In this document: in pieces, positions 6,123 to 13,148 of the stretch
Position numbering within the stretch: position 1 is the first letter of the stretch
Layout: each line of letters begins with the position of its first letter
From: an uncultured Fimbriimonadales bacterium
GTDB lineage: Bacteria; Armatimonadota; Fimbriimonadia; Fimbriimonadales; GBS-DC
Length of the DNA: 13,148 bases
NCBI GenBank assembly: GCA_937934465.1
Contig: CALGZO010000044.1
Coordinates: 1-13,148 of the forward strand
Direction: 5' to 3'
Made by a program: the position numbers and the translations under genes
The notes under the pieces: generated by a model
Database searches by the model: none
What the model saw: the letters and a program-made list of their open reading frames with translations, nothing else
What the model was told of the DNA's origin: nothing

Positions 6123-6938
6123 CTACTCCCGCTCCACCAACTGCCCGCGCTTATAGAGCTCCCACACGCGGAACACCGAGTTCTTGTGCGGACGGATGAT
6201 GCAGTGTTCGTCCTCGTTGCGCTTCTCGTCGCAGTAGCCCAGCGGCACGCACTTCGGAACCAGCAGCCTGCCGAAATAGGGGTCTGCCGCCATCACCTCT
6301 TTGCGTATCAGCTTGAACAGCTGCCGAATCTCCCACTGCGCCAGCGTGCAAAGACGCAAGCCTGCCATGTGCATCAGTTGGCGCAGGTTCACCGTCATAA
6401 TCAGGTTCGTCGTCACGGCATTAGGGAAGATAAACCGCGCGTCTTCGGCAGGGATGCCTTGCTCCAGGAACCGATGGTAAATCTCCTCGCTCACATCGCG
6501 GAACCGCTCGAACTCCTGACGCGCCTCTGGGTGCGCCTCGATGCTCGGCGGCGTGACATATTGAGGCTCTTTGTAGCGTACATAGCGTTGGCTCTGCTGG
6601 TCAAATGCGACGCCAATCCGATGGCGCACCAACTGGTGCGACAGCGCGCGGCTCACGCCCGAAATCGCGAAAGTGAAGCTGATATGCTCGATGGTGCTGT
6701 GGTGTCCCGACTCCACCACATGCTCAATCAGTTTCATCACGCGCTCTGGGGGCGTCTGGTCGGAGACGAACTCGCTCCAAATCTGCTGAGGCGTCTTCTC
6801 GCTGTAGCAGGTGCGCGCCGCCAGATAAATCAGCCCCTTGTAGTATCGCCGGATTACCTCATGCTCAGGGAAGACCAGCGAGACCTCCATCACGCCGCGT
6901 TTTGCCATAGGTGTTGGTTTCGCCCTCATCGGGCGCAT
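6123..6938 (-). CDS. thyX: Flavin-dependent thymidylate synthase ThyX
   Basis: Methylates dUMP to dTMP using methylene-tetrahydrofolate, NADPH and FAD; replaces ThyA where it occurs. The 271-aa reading has the ThyX signature region RHRIGVAFDQQSQRYV (residues 105-120), the FAD/dUMP-binding core with ESGHHSTIEHISFTFAI before it, and the conserved NLRQLMHM....CTLAQWEIRQL stretch after it. The C-terminus has cysteines in PKCVPLGYC and EDEHC, as in some other ThyX proteins. Oddity: eight residues, not the usual seven, separate RHR from the serine (S116). Start is uncertain: ATG at 6938 lies 12 nt after the box GGTACAAC, while M4 (6929), M11 (6908) and M17 are also possible, and residues before about M17 do not look conserved. 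It converges on ftsH and diverges from the hairpin array and pntB. Confidence 0.95.
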   Translation of the reverse strand: MRPMRAKPTPMAKRGVMEVSLVFPEHEVIRRYYKGLIYLAARTCYSEKTPQQIWSEFVSDQTPPERVMKLIEHVVESGHHSTIEHISFTFAISGVSRALSHQLVRHRIGVAFDQQSQRYVRYKEPQYVTPPSIEAHPEARQEFERFRDVSEEIYHRFLEQGIPAEDARFIFPNAVTTNLIMTVNLRQLMHMAGLRLCTLAQWEIRQLFKLIRKEVMAADPYFGRLLVPKCVPLGYCDEKRNEDEHCIIRPHKNSVFRVWELYKRGQLVERE

Positions 6939-6950
6939 TCCTGCATGAGT

Positions 6951-6958
6951 GTTGTACC
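6951..6958 (-). promoter_or_regulatory. Candidate thyX -10 box (GGTACAAC)
   Basis: On the minus strand GG plus TACAAC (6956 down to 6951) is one base from the TACAAT of asd and the YprB-like gene. It ends 12 nt before the ATG at 6938. Weaker than the other boxes because the last T is missing. Confidence 0.4.
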
Positions 6959-6979
6959 ACTTGCCAACATAGCTGTACT

Positions 6980-7416
6980 GTCGGCGAGGACGCCGACGGT
7001 ATGGTGGGGGTGTCGTCGGCGGGGACGCCGACAGTATGGTTTGGGCGCGTATGGTGTAGCGTCAGCGTCTCGCTGACGCAGCAGAACGCTAACGCTACGG
7101 TTTGCGACGCCACGAATGGCGTCGCACCTGTGTTGTTCGTCGGCGGGGACGCCGACGGTACGGTGGGGGTGTCGTCAGCGAGGACGCCGACGGTACGGTG
7201 GGGGGTGTCGTCGGCGGGGACGCCGACGGTACGCTGGGGGGCGGCGTAGCGTCAGCGTCTCGCTGACGCAGCAGACCACTAACGCTACGCTTTGCGACGC
7301 CACGAATGGCGTCGCACCATACTGGGCGTCGGCGCGACGCTTTGCGACGCCACGAATGGCGTCGCACCATACTGGGCGTCGGCGCGACGCTTTGCGACGC
7401 CACGAATGGCGTCGCA
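6980..7416. repeat. Composite array of short hairpins (A, B and C units)
   Basis: The region between the thyX and pntB promoters is almost wholly palindromic. Unit A is GTCGGCG/CGCCGAC with an AGGA or GGGA loop: 6980-6997, 7015-7032, 7139-7156, 7174-7191 (one mismatch), 7210-7227, with 35-36 base spacing inside clusters. Unit B is a 9-bp stem GCGTCAGCG/CGCTGACGC with a TCT loop, inside outer GTAGCG/CGCTAC arms: 7056-7098 and 7246-7288. Unit C is a 10-bp stem TGCGACGCCA/TGGCGTCGCA with loop CGAA: 7103-7126, 7293-7316, 7343-7366, 7393-7416. The order is A-A-B-C then A-A-A-B-C-C-C, indicating duplication of a whole block. Frames through it encode low-complexity Arg-rich peptides and are not credible genes. 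Confidence 0.85.
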
Positions 7417-7418
7417 CC
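7291..7418. repeat. Perfect 50-bp tandem repeat, about 2.5 copies
   Basis: 7291-7340 and 7341-7390 are identical base for base; 7391-7418 repeats the first 28 bases. Each full unit holds a C hairpin plus a second small palindrome, GCGTCG/CGACGC with a GCG loop (first copy at 7326-7340). Identity suggests recent slippage or unequal exchange. Confidence 0.9.
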
Positions 7419-7430
7419 TGCGCATTCGTG

Positions 7431-7452
7431 GCTTGGAAATTTATGTCCAAGC
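7431..7452. promoter_or_regulatory. Inverted repeat upstream of the pntB promoter
   Basis: GCTTGGA (7431-7437) and TCCAAGC (7446-7452) form a perfect 7-bp inverted repeat with an AT-rich 8-nt centre, 44 nt before the pntB -10 hexamer. Just downstream ACAG (7464-7467) and CTGT (7474-7477) flank GAATAT. Possible operator; no regulator can be named. Confidence 0.3.
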
Positions 7453-7492
7453 GTTAGGCACGGACAGGAATATCTGTACTGCAGGGCTTCAA

Positions 7493-7501
7493 GGGTACAC
7501 T
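7493..7501 (+). promoter_or_regulatory. Extended -10 box of pntB (GGGTACACT)
   Basis: GGG plus TACACT (7496-7501), ending 10 nt before the ATG at 7512, with no Shine-Dalgarno sequence in between. Same geometry as the YprB-like gene. Confidence 0.62.
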
Positions 7502-7511
7502 TTATGTCGAC

Positions 7512-8909
7512 ATGAGCGCAGCGTTGATTAACTTGGCGTATCTGCTGGCGGTTGTGCTGTTCATCGTTGGCTTAAAGGGACTGTCGCATCCGCGCACGGC
7601 GGTGCGAGGCAACCAGCTCGGCGCGTTGGGGATGTTCATCGCTATTGTCGCTACGCTGCTCGATCGGCAGATTCTGAGCTTTGAGTGGATTGTGCTGGGC
7701 ATGGTCGTGGGCGCGTTGGTGGGTACGGTGATGGCGTTGCGCGTGCCGATGACCGCGATGCCGCAGATGGTAGCGATTTTGAACGGTTTTGGGGGCGCGG
7801 CGTCGGCGTTGGTGGCGGGCGCGAGCATCGTGGAGAGCGCACTGCCCGAAGTGACGCCCCCTGCGCCGCTCAGCCAACTGATGCCAGCCGCCGCCGCGTC
7901 GGGCATCATCGGCGCGGTTACCTTCTGGGGAAGCCTCATCGCGTTCGCGAAACTGCAAGGACTCATCAGCGAGAATCCTCTCCAAGTGAGCTTCCTGCAT
8001 TACATCAACGGCGTGCTGTTGCTCGCGGCGGTCGTCCTGAGCGTGATGCTCAGCCTCAATCCGACGCAACTGGGCTACTACTGGGCGATTCTCGCGATAG
8101 CGTCGGTGGTAGGGCTGTTGCTGGTGATACCTATCGGCGGCGCGGATATGCCTGTGGTGATTGCGCTGCTGAACTCCTATTCGGGGCTTGCCGCCGCTGC
8201 GACGGGATTCGTGCTGAACAATAACGCGCTCATCATCACGGGGTCGCTGGTGGGCGCGTCGGGCGTCATCTTGACGACGATAATGTGCCGCGCGATGAAC
8301 CGCTCGCTGCGCAATGTGCTGTTCGGCGTCTGGGTTCCGTCGGAAGCGGGACCGAAAGCCGACGATGTGTACGCAGGCAAGGTGAAAGCCGCCGCGCCCG
8401 ACGATGTGGCGATGCTGTTGGAAGGCGCACGCTTCGTGGTGATTGTGCCCGGCTACGGCATGGCAGTCGCCCAAGCGCAGCATGCCGTGCGCGACCTGAT
8501 GCAAATCTTGGAGCAGCAGGGCGCAACCGTCGAGTTCGCCATCCACCCCGTTGCTGGGCGAATGCCCGGACATATGAATGTGCTGCTCGCCGAAGCCGAT
8601 GTGCCCTACGACCGCCTCAAAGAGATGGACGAGATTAACCCACGCTTCGAGCAGGTGGATGTGGCGATTATCATCGGGGCGAACGATGTGGTGAACCCGC
8701 TGGCGCGCACCGACCCGAACAGCCCGATTGCAGGCATGCCAATCCTGGATGTGGACAAGGCGCGCAGCGTGGTGGTCATCAAGCGCAGTCTCAGCCCCGG
8801 CTTTGCGGGCATTCCGAACCCGCTTTTTGCCGCCGACAATACGCTGATGCTGTTTGCAGACGCGCGCGAGGGCGTGCAGCAGATTATCAACGCGCTGAAG
8901 GCGAAGTAG
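7512..8909 (+). CDS. pntB: NAD(P) transhydrogenase subunit beta
   Basis: Membrane subunit of the proton-pumping transhydrogenase, which passes hydride from NADH to NADP using the proton gradient. The first 260 or so residues form the transmembrane domain (dII), a series of hydrophobic helices starting at about residue 4, with family stretches such as AMPQMVAILNGFGG and VVIALLNSYSGLAAAATGF. The C-terminal NADP-binding domain (dIII) has PGYGMAVAQAQ (GYG at 314-316), HPVAGRMPGHMNVLLAEA, GANDVVNP, SPIAGMPILDV and KRSLSPGFAG. Its 465 aa compare with 462 in E. coli. The ATG at 7512 lies 10 nt after TACACT; the ATG at 7504 meets a stop after two codons. No alpha subunit (pntA/pntAA/pntAB) is adjacent: a repeat array lies upstream and a convergent nuclease gene begins 3 nt after the stop, so the partner must be encoded elsewhere. 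Confidence 0.96.
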   Translation: MSAALINLAYLLAVVLFIVGLKGLSHPRTAVRGNQLGALGMFIAIVATLLDRQILSFEWIVLGMVVGALVGTVMALRVPMTAMPQMVAILNGFGGAASALVAGASIVESALPEVTPPAPLSQLMPAAAASGIIGAVTFWGSLIAFAKLQGLISENPLQVSFLHYINGVLLLAAVVLSVMLSLNPTQLGYYWAILAIASVVGLLLVIPIGGADMPVVIALLNSYSGLAAAATGFVLNNNALIITGSLVGASGVILTTIMCRAMNRSLRNVLFGVWVPSEAGPKADDVYAGKVKAAAPDDVAMLLEGARFVVIVPGYGMAVAQAQHAVRDLMQILEQQGATVEFAIHPVAGRMPGHMNVLLAEADVPYDRLKEMDEINPRFEQVDVAIIIGANDVVNPLARTDPNSPIAGMPILDVDKARSVVVIKRSLSPGFAGIPNPLFAADNTLMLFADAREGVQQIINALKAK

Positions 8910-8912
8910 TCG

Positions 8913-10067
8913 CTAACTGGCGGTCTCGGTCGGCTCGCCTTCCAGATAGTGTATGCCCAGCGCGACGAACGCCTCGCGCTCCAAGTCGGCAGGTAGGGGG
9001 TACTGATGGGCGAAGAGTCGCCACTCGTCGGCGAGTGTGAGGCGCGTCTCGCCGTCAGTATCTGCGACCCCGCCGCTCGATTGACCCGCGCGGAAGCCCA
9101 CGCGCGGCGCACGCAAATCCAACTGATAGTGCAACGCGCGTATCTTCAACTCGCGCAGCAGCTCGCCGTCAATCTGGCTGCGCAACTCTGGCAGCAGGTT
9201 ATAGACGCGCTGGCGCACTATCGCGCCGTCGAACTGAGGCACAGCGTTAGCGCGTTCCTCGATAAGCGTGTTCAGCTCGGCGACAGTGAGTTCGGCGGCG
9301 TCGATAGGCGTGAGGTCGTACACAGGGCGCGTGCGCAGGGGATGAAACTCGTGGGAGCGCGTGGAGACATCGTATAGTATCCACCCCTTCGGCTTGCCCG
9401 CCTCGTCCCAGATATTGGTGCTGGTGAACTCCGTCGCGCCTGCATACAGCGCGTTCGGTGCAATCTGCGTGTAGAGATGCCAATCGCCCAGCGCGATATA
9501 GTCCCACTCGTCCCGCACGATTTTCTGCCGATCGATCGGGCGTTCCAGCGCGAATGGAGTGATGCCATCCAGCAGTCCGTGAAGCAAGAGCAGGTTCCAT
9601 CGGTAGTTTGGGTTCGGCGCGAGGATGCGCTGCTCCAGCTCGCCCACGCCACGCGAGGGAATACATAACAGACAGGCGTTCAACGCGGCGATTTCCAACT
9701 GCGTGATTTGGTCGTACACCACCTGCACGCCGGGAATGTGCGCCAACAGGGCGAGGATGCAGCTGCTCTCGGCGATTCGGGGCGTCTCGTGGTTGCCTGC
9801 GATGATGATTAGCGGCGCGCCGTTGCGTGCGCTTTGCAACTCCACGAGGGAACGGTAAGCGGCAATCAGACTGGAGTTTGGCGGACGCACTGCATGGAAC
9901 AGGTCGCCCGTGATTAGGATTAGGTCAGGCTCGGCTTTCACAGCAGCGCGCAGCGCAGCGCGAAACGCGCCCAGCACATCCCACTCGCGCTGATTGAAGC
10001 CGTACTCGTTCGTGCGACTGTAGGCGCGATAGCCCAAATGCACATCGCTGATATGCGCCACTCGCAT
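8913..10067 (-). CDS. SbcD/Mre11-like DNA repair exonuclease (metallophosphoesterase)
   Basis: Calcineurin-like phosphoesterase of the SbcD/Mre11/YhaO group, likely a manganese-dependent nuclease acting on DNA ends. From the ATG at 10067 the protein is 384 aa. Visible motifs: DVHLG (D8, H10), TGDLFH (D55), GNHE (N92, H93), LLHG (H163) and GDWH (194-197) where Mre11/SbcD usually has GHxH; the aspartate replaces a metal-binding histidine. A C-terminal part of about 150 residues with no recognised motif follows. Start: the frame runs up to an ATG at 10130, but that adds residues outside the conserved MRVAHISDVHLG beginning, and TATACT (10081 down to 10076) ends 8 nt before the ATG at 10067. No SbcC/Rad50 gene is next to it. 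It diverges from the MFS gene. Confidence 0.85.
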   Translation of the reverse strand: MRVAHISDVHLGYRAYSRTNEYGFNQREWDVLGAFRAALRAAVKAEPDLILITGDLFHAVRPPNSSLIAAYRSLVELQSARNGAPLIIIAGNHETPRIAESSCILALLAHIPGVQVVYDQITQLEIAALNACLLCIPSRGVGELEQRILAPNPNYRWNLLLLHGLLDGITPFALERPIDRQKIVRDEWDYIALGDWHLYTQIAPNALYAGATEFTSTNIWDEAGKPKGWILYDVSTRSHEFHPLRTRPVYDLTPIDAAELTVAELNTLIEERANAVPQFDGAIVRQRVYNLLPELRSQIDGELLRELKIRALHYQLDLRAPRVGFRAGQSSGGVADTDGETRLTLADEWRLFAHQYPLPADLEREAFVALGIHYLEGEPTETAS

Positions 10068-10075
10068 CAGAGCCA

Positions 10076-10084
10076 AGTATACCT
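10076..10084 (-). promoter_or_regulatory. Extended -10 box of the SbcD-like gene (AGGTATACT)
   Basis: On the minus strand AGG plus TATACT ends 8 nt before the ATG at 10067, the same spacing as ogg and asd. The core GTATAC is a palindrome, so a plus-strand TATACC overlaps it and might also serve the MFS gene. Confidence 0.6.
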
Positions 10085-10098
10085 GATAATTAGCAGGA

Positions 10099-10104
10099 TA
10101 CTGT
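10099..10104 (+). promoter_or_regulatory. Candidate MFS gene -10 (TACTGT)
   Basis: TACTGT fits TANNNT and would give a leader of roughly 34 nt carrying the AGGAGG. It lacks the GGG directly in front (GGA instead). TAATTA at 10087 and TATACC at 10078 are alternatives. Confidence 0.3.
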
Positions 10105-10133
10105 TCTTGTCGGGCGAAACTGCATGCCACTGA

Positions 10134-10139
10134 AGGAGG
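10134..10139 (+). promoter_or_regulatory. Strong Shine-Dalgarno of the MFS gene
   Basis: AGGAGG ends 5 nt before the ATG at 10145, identical in motif and spacing to ftsH. This rules out the in-frame ATG at 10124 as the main start. Confidence 0.8.
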
Positions 10140-10144
10140 GCGAC

Positions 10145-11500
<1,356 letters not shown>

Positions 11501-11517
11501 CCGCGTCGCCCCCCTTC

Positions 11518-11526
11518 AGGTATACT
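11518..11526 (+). promoter_or_regulatory. Extended -10 box of rtcB (AGGTATACT)
   Basis: AGG plus TATACT (11521-11526), the same nine bases as the box of the SbcD-like gene. It ends 16 nt before the ATG, so the mRNA would have a very short leader of about 8-10 nt. A weak AGGGGA (11531-11536) lies 6 nt before the ATG but would sit at the extreme 5' end. Confidence 0.55.
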
Positions 11527-11542
11527 CTGCAGGGGAACGACG

Positions 11543-13003
11543 ATGAGCCAAGTTTGGAGCGGTCCGTTGGAGCGTATAGACGACCATCGATGGCGCATCC
11601 CGAAAACCTATAAATCAGGGATGCGCGTCGACGGTCTCATCTTCGCCAGCGACGCGATGATTGAGCAGATTAAGCAAGACCAAGCCCCTGAGCAGGTGGC
11701 GAATGTAGCGTTCTTGCCGGGCATCGTGGGCTACTCGATTGCGATGCCCGACATCCACTGGGGCTATGGGTTCCCTGTGGGGGGCGTGGCGGCGATGGAT
11801 GTAGACGAGGGCGTCATCTCGCCCGGCGGCATCGGCTACGACATCAACTGCGGCGTGCGCCTACTGCGCACCGACCTCACCGAACCGCAAGTGCGCCCGC
11901 GCCTGAAAGAGCTCATCGACCAACTCTTCCGCGACATACCTGCGGGGTTCGGCGGCGAGGGATTGATTAAGACCAATCGCGCCGAGCTGCGCCAAGTGAT
12001 GCTCAAGGGCGCGCAGTGGATGGTGGAACACGGCTACGGCTGGGCAGATGACCTCGCTCACACCGAAGCGGGCGGCAGGCTGGAGATGCCCGACCCCGAT
12101 GTGATTACCGAGAAAGCCATCGAGCGCGGCAAAGACCAGCTCGGCACGCTCGGCGGCGGCAACCACTTTCTGGAAATCCAAGCGGTGGCGGAAATTTACG
12201 ACGAGACAGCCGCCGCCGCAATGGGCATCACCCAAGTCGGGCAGATTACTATCATGATCCACACAGGCTCGCGCGGGTTCGGACATCAGACCTGCCAAGA
12301 CCATTTGGATGTTATGGAGCGCGCCCACCAGAAGTATGGCATCAGCCTGCCCGACCGCCAACTCGCGTGCGCGCCCATCAATTCGGAAGAGGGGCAGACC
12401 TACCTACGCGCGATGCACTGCGCGGCGAACTTCGCCTTCGCCAACCGCCAAGCGATTGCCCACTGGACGCGCCAAGCCTTCGCCAAAATCTTCAAGGCGA
12501 CGCCCGAAAGTCTGGGGATGTATCAGGTCTACGATGTGGCGCACAATATCGCCAAAATCGAAGAGCATATGTGGGAGGGCAAGCCAATCCGCGTGTGCGT
12601 GCATCGCAAAGGCGCGACGCGAGCGTTTCCGCCCGGACACCCCGAAACGCCCGACGCCTACAAGCAGATTGGGCAGCCCGTGCTGATACCAGGCGATATG
12701 GGACGCTATTCGTTCGTGCTGGTGGGCACGGAGACCGCAATGCGCGAGAGCTTCGGCACGACCTGCCACGGCGCGGGACGGCAGATGAGCCGTAAAGGCG
12801 CGCTCCGCGAGGCGCAGCAACGCAATATCGCCAAAGAGATGGAACAGCAGGGTATTCTCGTGCGGGCGCAGAACAAAGCCACGCTCGCGGAGGAAGCCTC
12901 TTACGCCTACAAAGATGTCGCCGATGTGGTGGAGGTGGTGCATCGGGCAGGCATCGCGCGCAAGGTGGCGAAGTTGCGTCCACTCGGCGTGGTCAAGGGC
13001 TGA
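11543..13003 (+). CDS. rtcB: RNA 3'-phosphate/5'-OH ligase RtcB
   Basis: GTP- and manganese-dependent ligase that joins 2',3'-cyclic or 3'-phosphate RNA ends to 5'-OH ends, acting in tRNA splicing or RNA repair; cytosolic. At 486 aa it matches the archaeal-length type (481 in Pyrococcus) rather than the 408-aa E. coli form. Metal-site residues are all visible: D100 and C103 in GYDINCGVR, H208 in GGGNHFLEIQ, H240 in HTGSRGFGHQ, and H334 in VAHNIAKIEEH. The guanylylated histidine is H409 in TCHGAGRQMSR. HRKGATRAFPPGHP is also typical. The start ATG at 11543 precedes MSQVWSGPLERI, a plausible N-terminus. No archease, rtcA or rtcR gene is present in the window. It overlaps the convergent downstream gene by 11 bp. 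Confidence 0.96.
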   Translation: MSQVWSGPLERIDDHRWRIPKTYKSGMRVDGLIFASDAMIEQIKQDQAPEQVANVAFLPGIVGYSIAMPDIHWGYGFPVGGVAAMDVDEGVISPGGIGYDINCGVRLLRTDLTEPQVRPRLKELIDQLFRDIPAGFGGEGLIKTNRAELRQVMLKGAQWMVEHGYGWADDLAHTEAGGRLEMPDPDVITEKAIERGKDQLGTLGGGNHFLEIQAVAEIYDETAAAAMGITQVGQITIMIHTGSRGFGHQTCQDHLDVMERAHQKYGISLPDRQLACAPINSEEGQTYLRAMHCAANFAFANRQAIAHWTRQAFAKIFKATPESLGMYQVYDVAHNIAKIEEHMWEGKPIRVCVHRKGATRAFPPGHPETPDAYKQIGQPVLIPGDMGRYSFVLVGTETAMRESFGTTCHGAGRQMSRKGALREAQQRNIAKEMEQQGILVRAQNKATLAEEASYAYKDVADVVEVVHRAGIARKVAKLRPLGVVKG

Positions 13004-13148
13004 GGTTGGCAGATTGCAGCACTTGTTGCACCCACGCCTGCTGTTCTTCCGACAGCGGCGCGGGCGGCGGCTGCGTGTAGTCCACCTTGCGGTCAAACCG
13101 ACCTTCCTCATACACCCGATCCAGAGCGTCCTGCAAGTCCACCGCCAC
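12993..13148 (-). CDS. 3' end of an unrecognised gene (partial)
   Basis: On the minus strand a frame is open from the window edge to a TGA at 12995-12993, giving 51 residues: VAVDLQDALDRVYEEGRFDR, then KVDYTQPPPAPLSEEQQAWV, then QQVLQSANLSP. Composition and amphipathic helices look like the end of a real, soluble, acidic-helical protein with a proline-rich linker. I do not recognise the family. Its stop lies inside the last codons of rtcB (11-bp tail-to-tail overlap). Without this gene the last 145 bases of the window would be empty, and no plus-strand frame there looks better. Confidence 0.55.
   Translation of the reverse strand: MAVDLQDALDRVYEEGRFDRKVDYTQPPPAPLSEEQQAWVQQVLQSANLSP

Noticed and set aside
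6108..7076. Plus-strand frame opposite thyX running into the repeats
   Set aside because: thyX on the other strand has clear family motifs; the product here is a shadow and its end is encoded by hairpin repeats.
6980..7416. CRISPR array
   Set aside because: Repeats are of three kinds, spacers are themselves repeated or near identical, the unit is a hairpin without unique spacers, and no cas gene is present.
7095..7457. Several Arg-rich frames on both strands through the repeat array
   Set aside because: They encode repeated strings dictated by palindromes, with no start signals; treated as non-coding repeat.
6939..7511. Insertion sequence or miniature transposon
   Set aside because: I found no terminal inverted repeats bounding the region, no target duplication and no transposase; a dispersed repeat family remains possible.
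7572..8573. Long minus-strand frame opposite pntB
   Set aside because: pntB motifs are complete on the plus strand; this product is His/Arg-rich without motifs.
10068..10130. Upstream ATG (10130) giving 21 extra residues to the SbcD-like protein
   Set aside because: The extension contains the TATACT box, overlaps the MFS leader and precedes the conserved MRVAHISD start.
10124..10144. Upstream ATG for the MFS gene
   Set aside because: The AGGAGG lies between this ATG and the one at 10145, at ideal spacing for the latter.

Overview
This GC-rich window reads as ordinary chromosome from a free-living bacterium. It probably comes from the Armatimonadetes or a similar lineage. The hints are HAF-repeat and dockerin-like modules outside any cellulosome, ThyX instead of ThyA, a PhRtcB-length RtcB, an archaeal/clostridial-flavoured OGG1 glycosylase, and promoter boxes that abut start codons. 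The lineage is an inference; no rRNA or other marker is present. I see no defence island, prophage, transposase, CRISPR array or tRNA.

Layout. (1) 2-1003: 3' part of a HAF-repeat protein with a C-terminal pair of EF-hand (dockerin-like) loops. (2) 1004-1271: gene-free stretch with three hairpin elements. (3) 1272-3942: three head-to-tail genes, ogg (8-oxoguanine glycosylase/lyase), asd (aspartate-semialdehyde dehydrogenase) and a YprB-type DEDDy exonuclease, each with its own -10 box. (4) 4079-6013: ftsH, followed by two stem-loops. (5) 6123-6938 (-): thyX. (6) 6939-7511: a hairpin array between the divergent thyX and pntB promoters. (7) 7512-8909: pntB with no pntA beside it. (8) 8913-10067 (-): an SbcD/Mre11-like nuclease. 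(9) 10145-11500: an MFS transporter divergent from the nuclease. (10) 11543-13003: rtcB. (11) 12993-13148 (-): 3' end of an unrecognised gene that overlaps rtcB tail to tail.

The genes are mostly unrelated housekeeping functions (DNA repair, lysine/threonine/methionine supply, dTMP synthesis, membrane proteolysis, NADPH supply, RNA repair). They look individually transcribed rather than organised in operons.

Two patterns deserve attention. First, a box of the form (G/A)GGTANANT recurs upstream of nearly every gene. In four genes it ends 8 or 10 nt before the start codon with no Shine-Dalgarno site, as expected for leaderless mRNAs, and a fifth (ogg) fits equally well with 8 nt. Only ftsH and the MFS gene have a strong AGGAGG, both at exactly 5 nt spacing. 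Second, a family of short perfect hairpins forms a structured array at 6980-7416 and reappears, once inverted and once with compensated stem changes, in the 1004-1271 gap. These repeats are the least explained feature of the window; their function is unknown.
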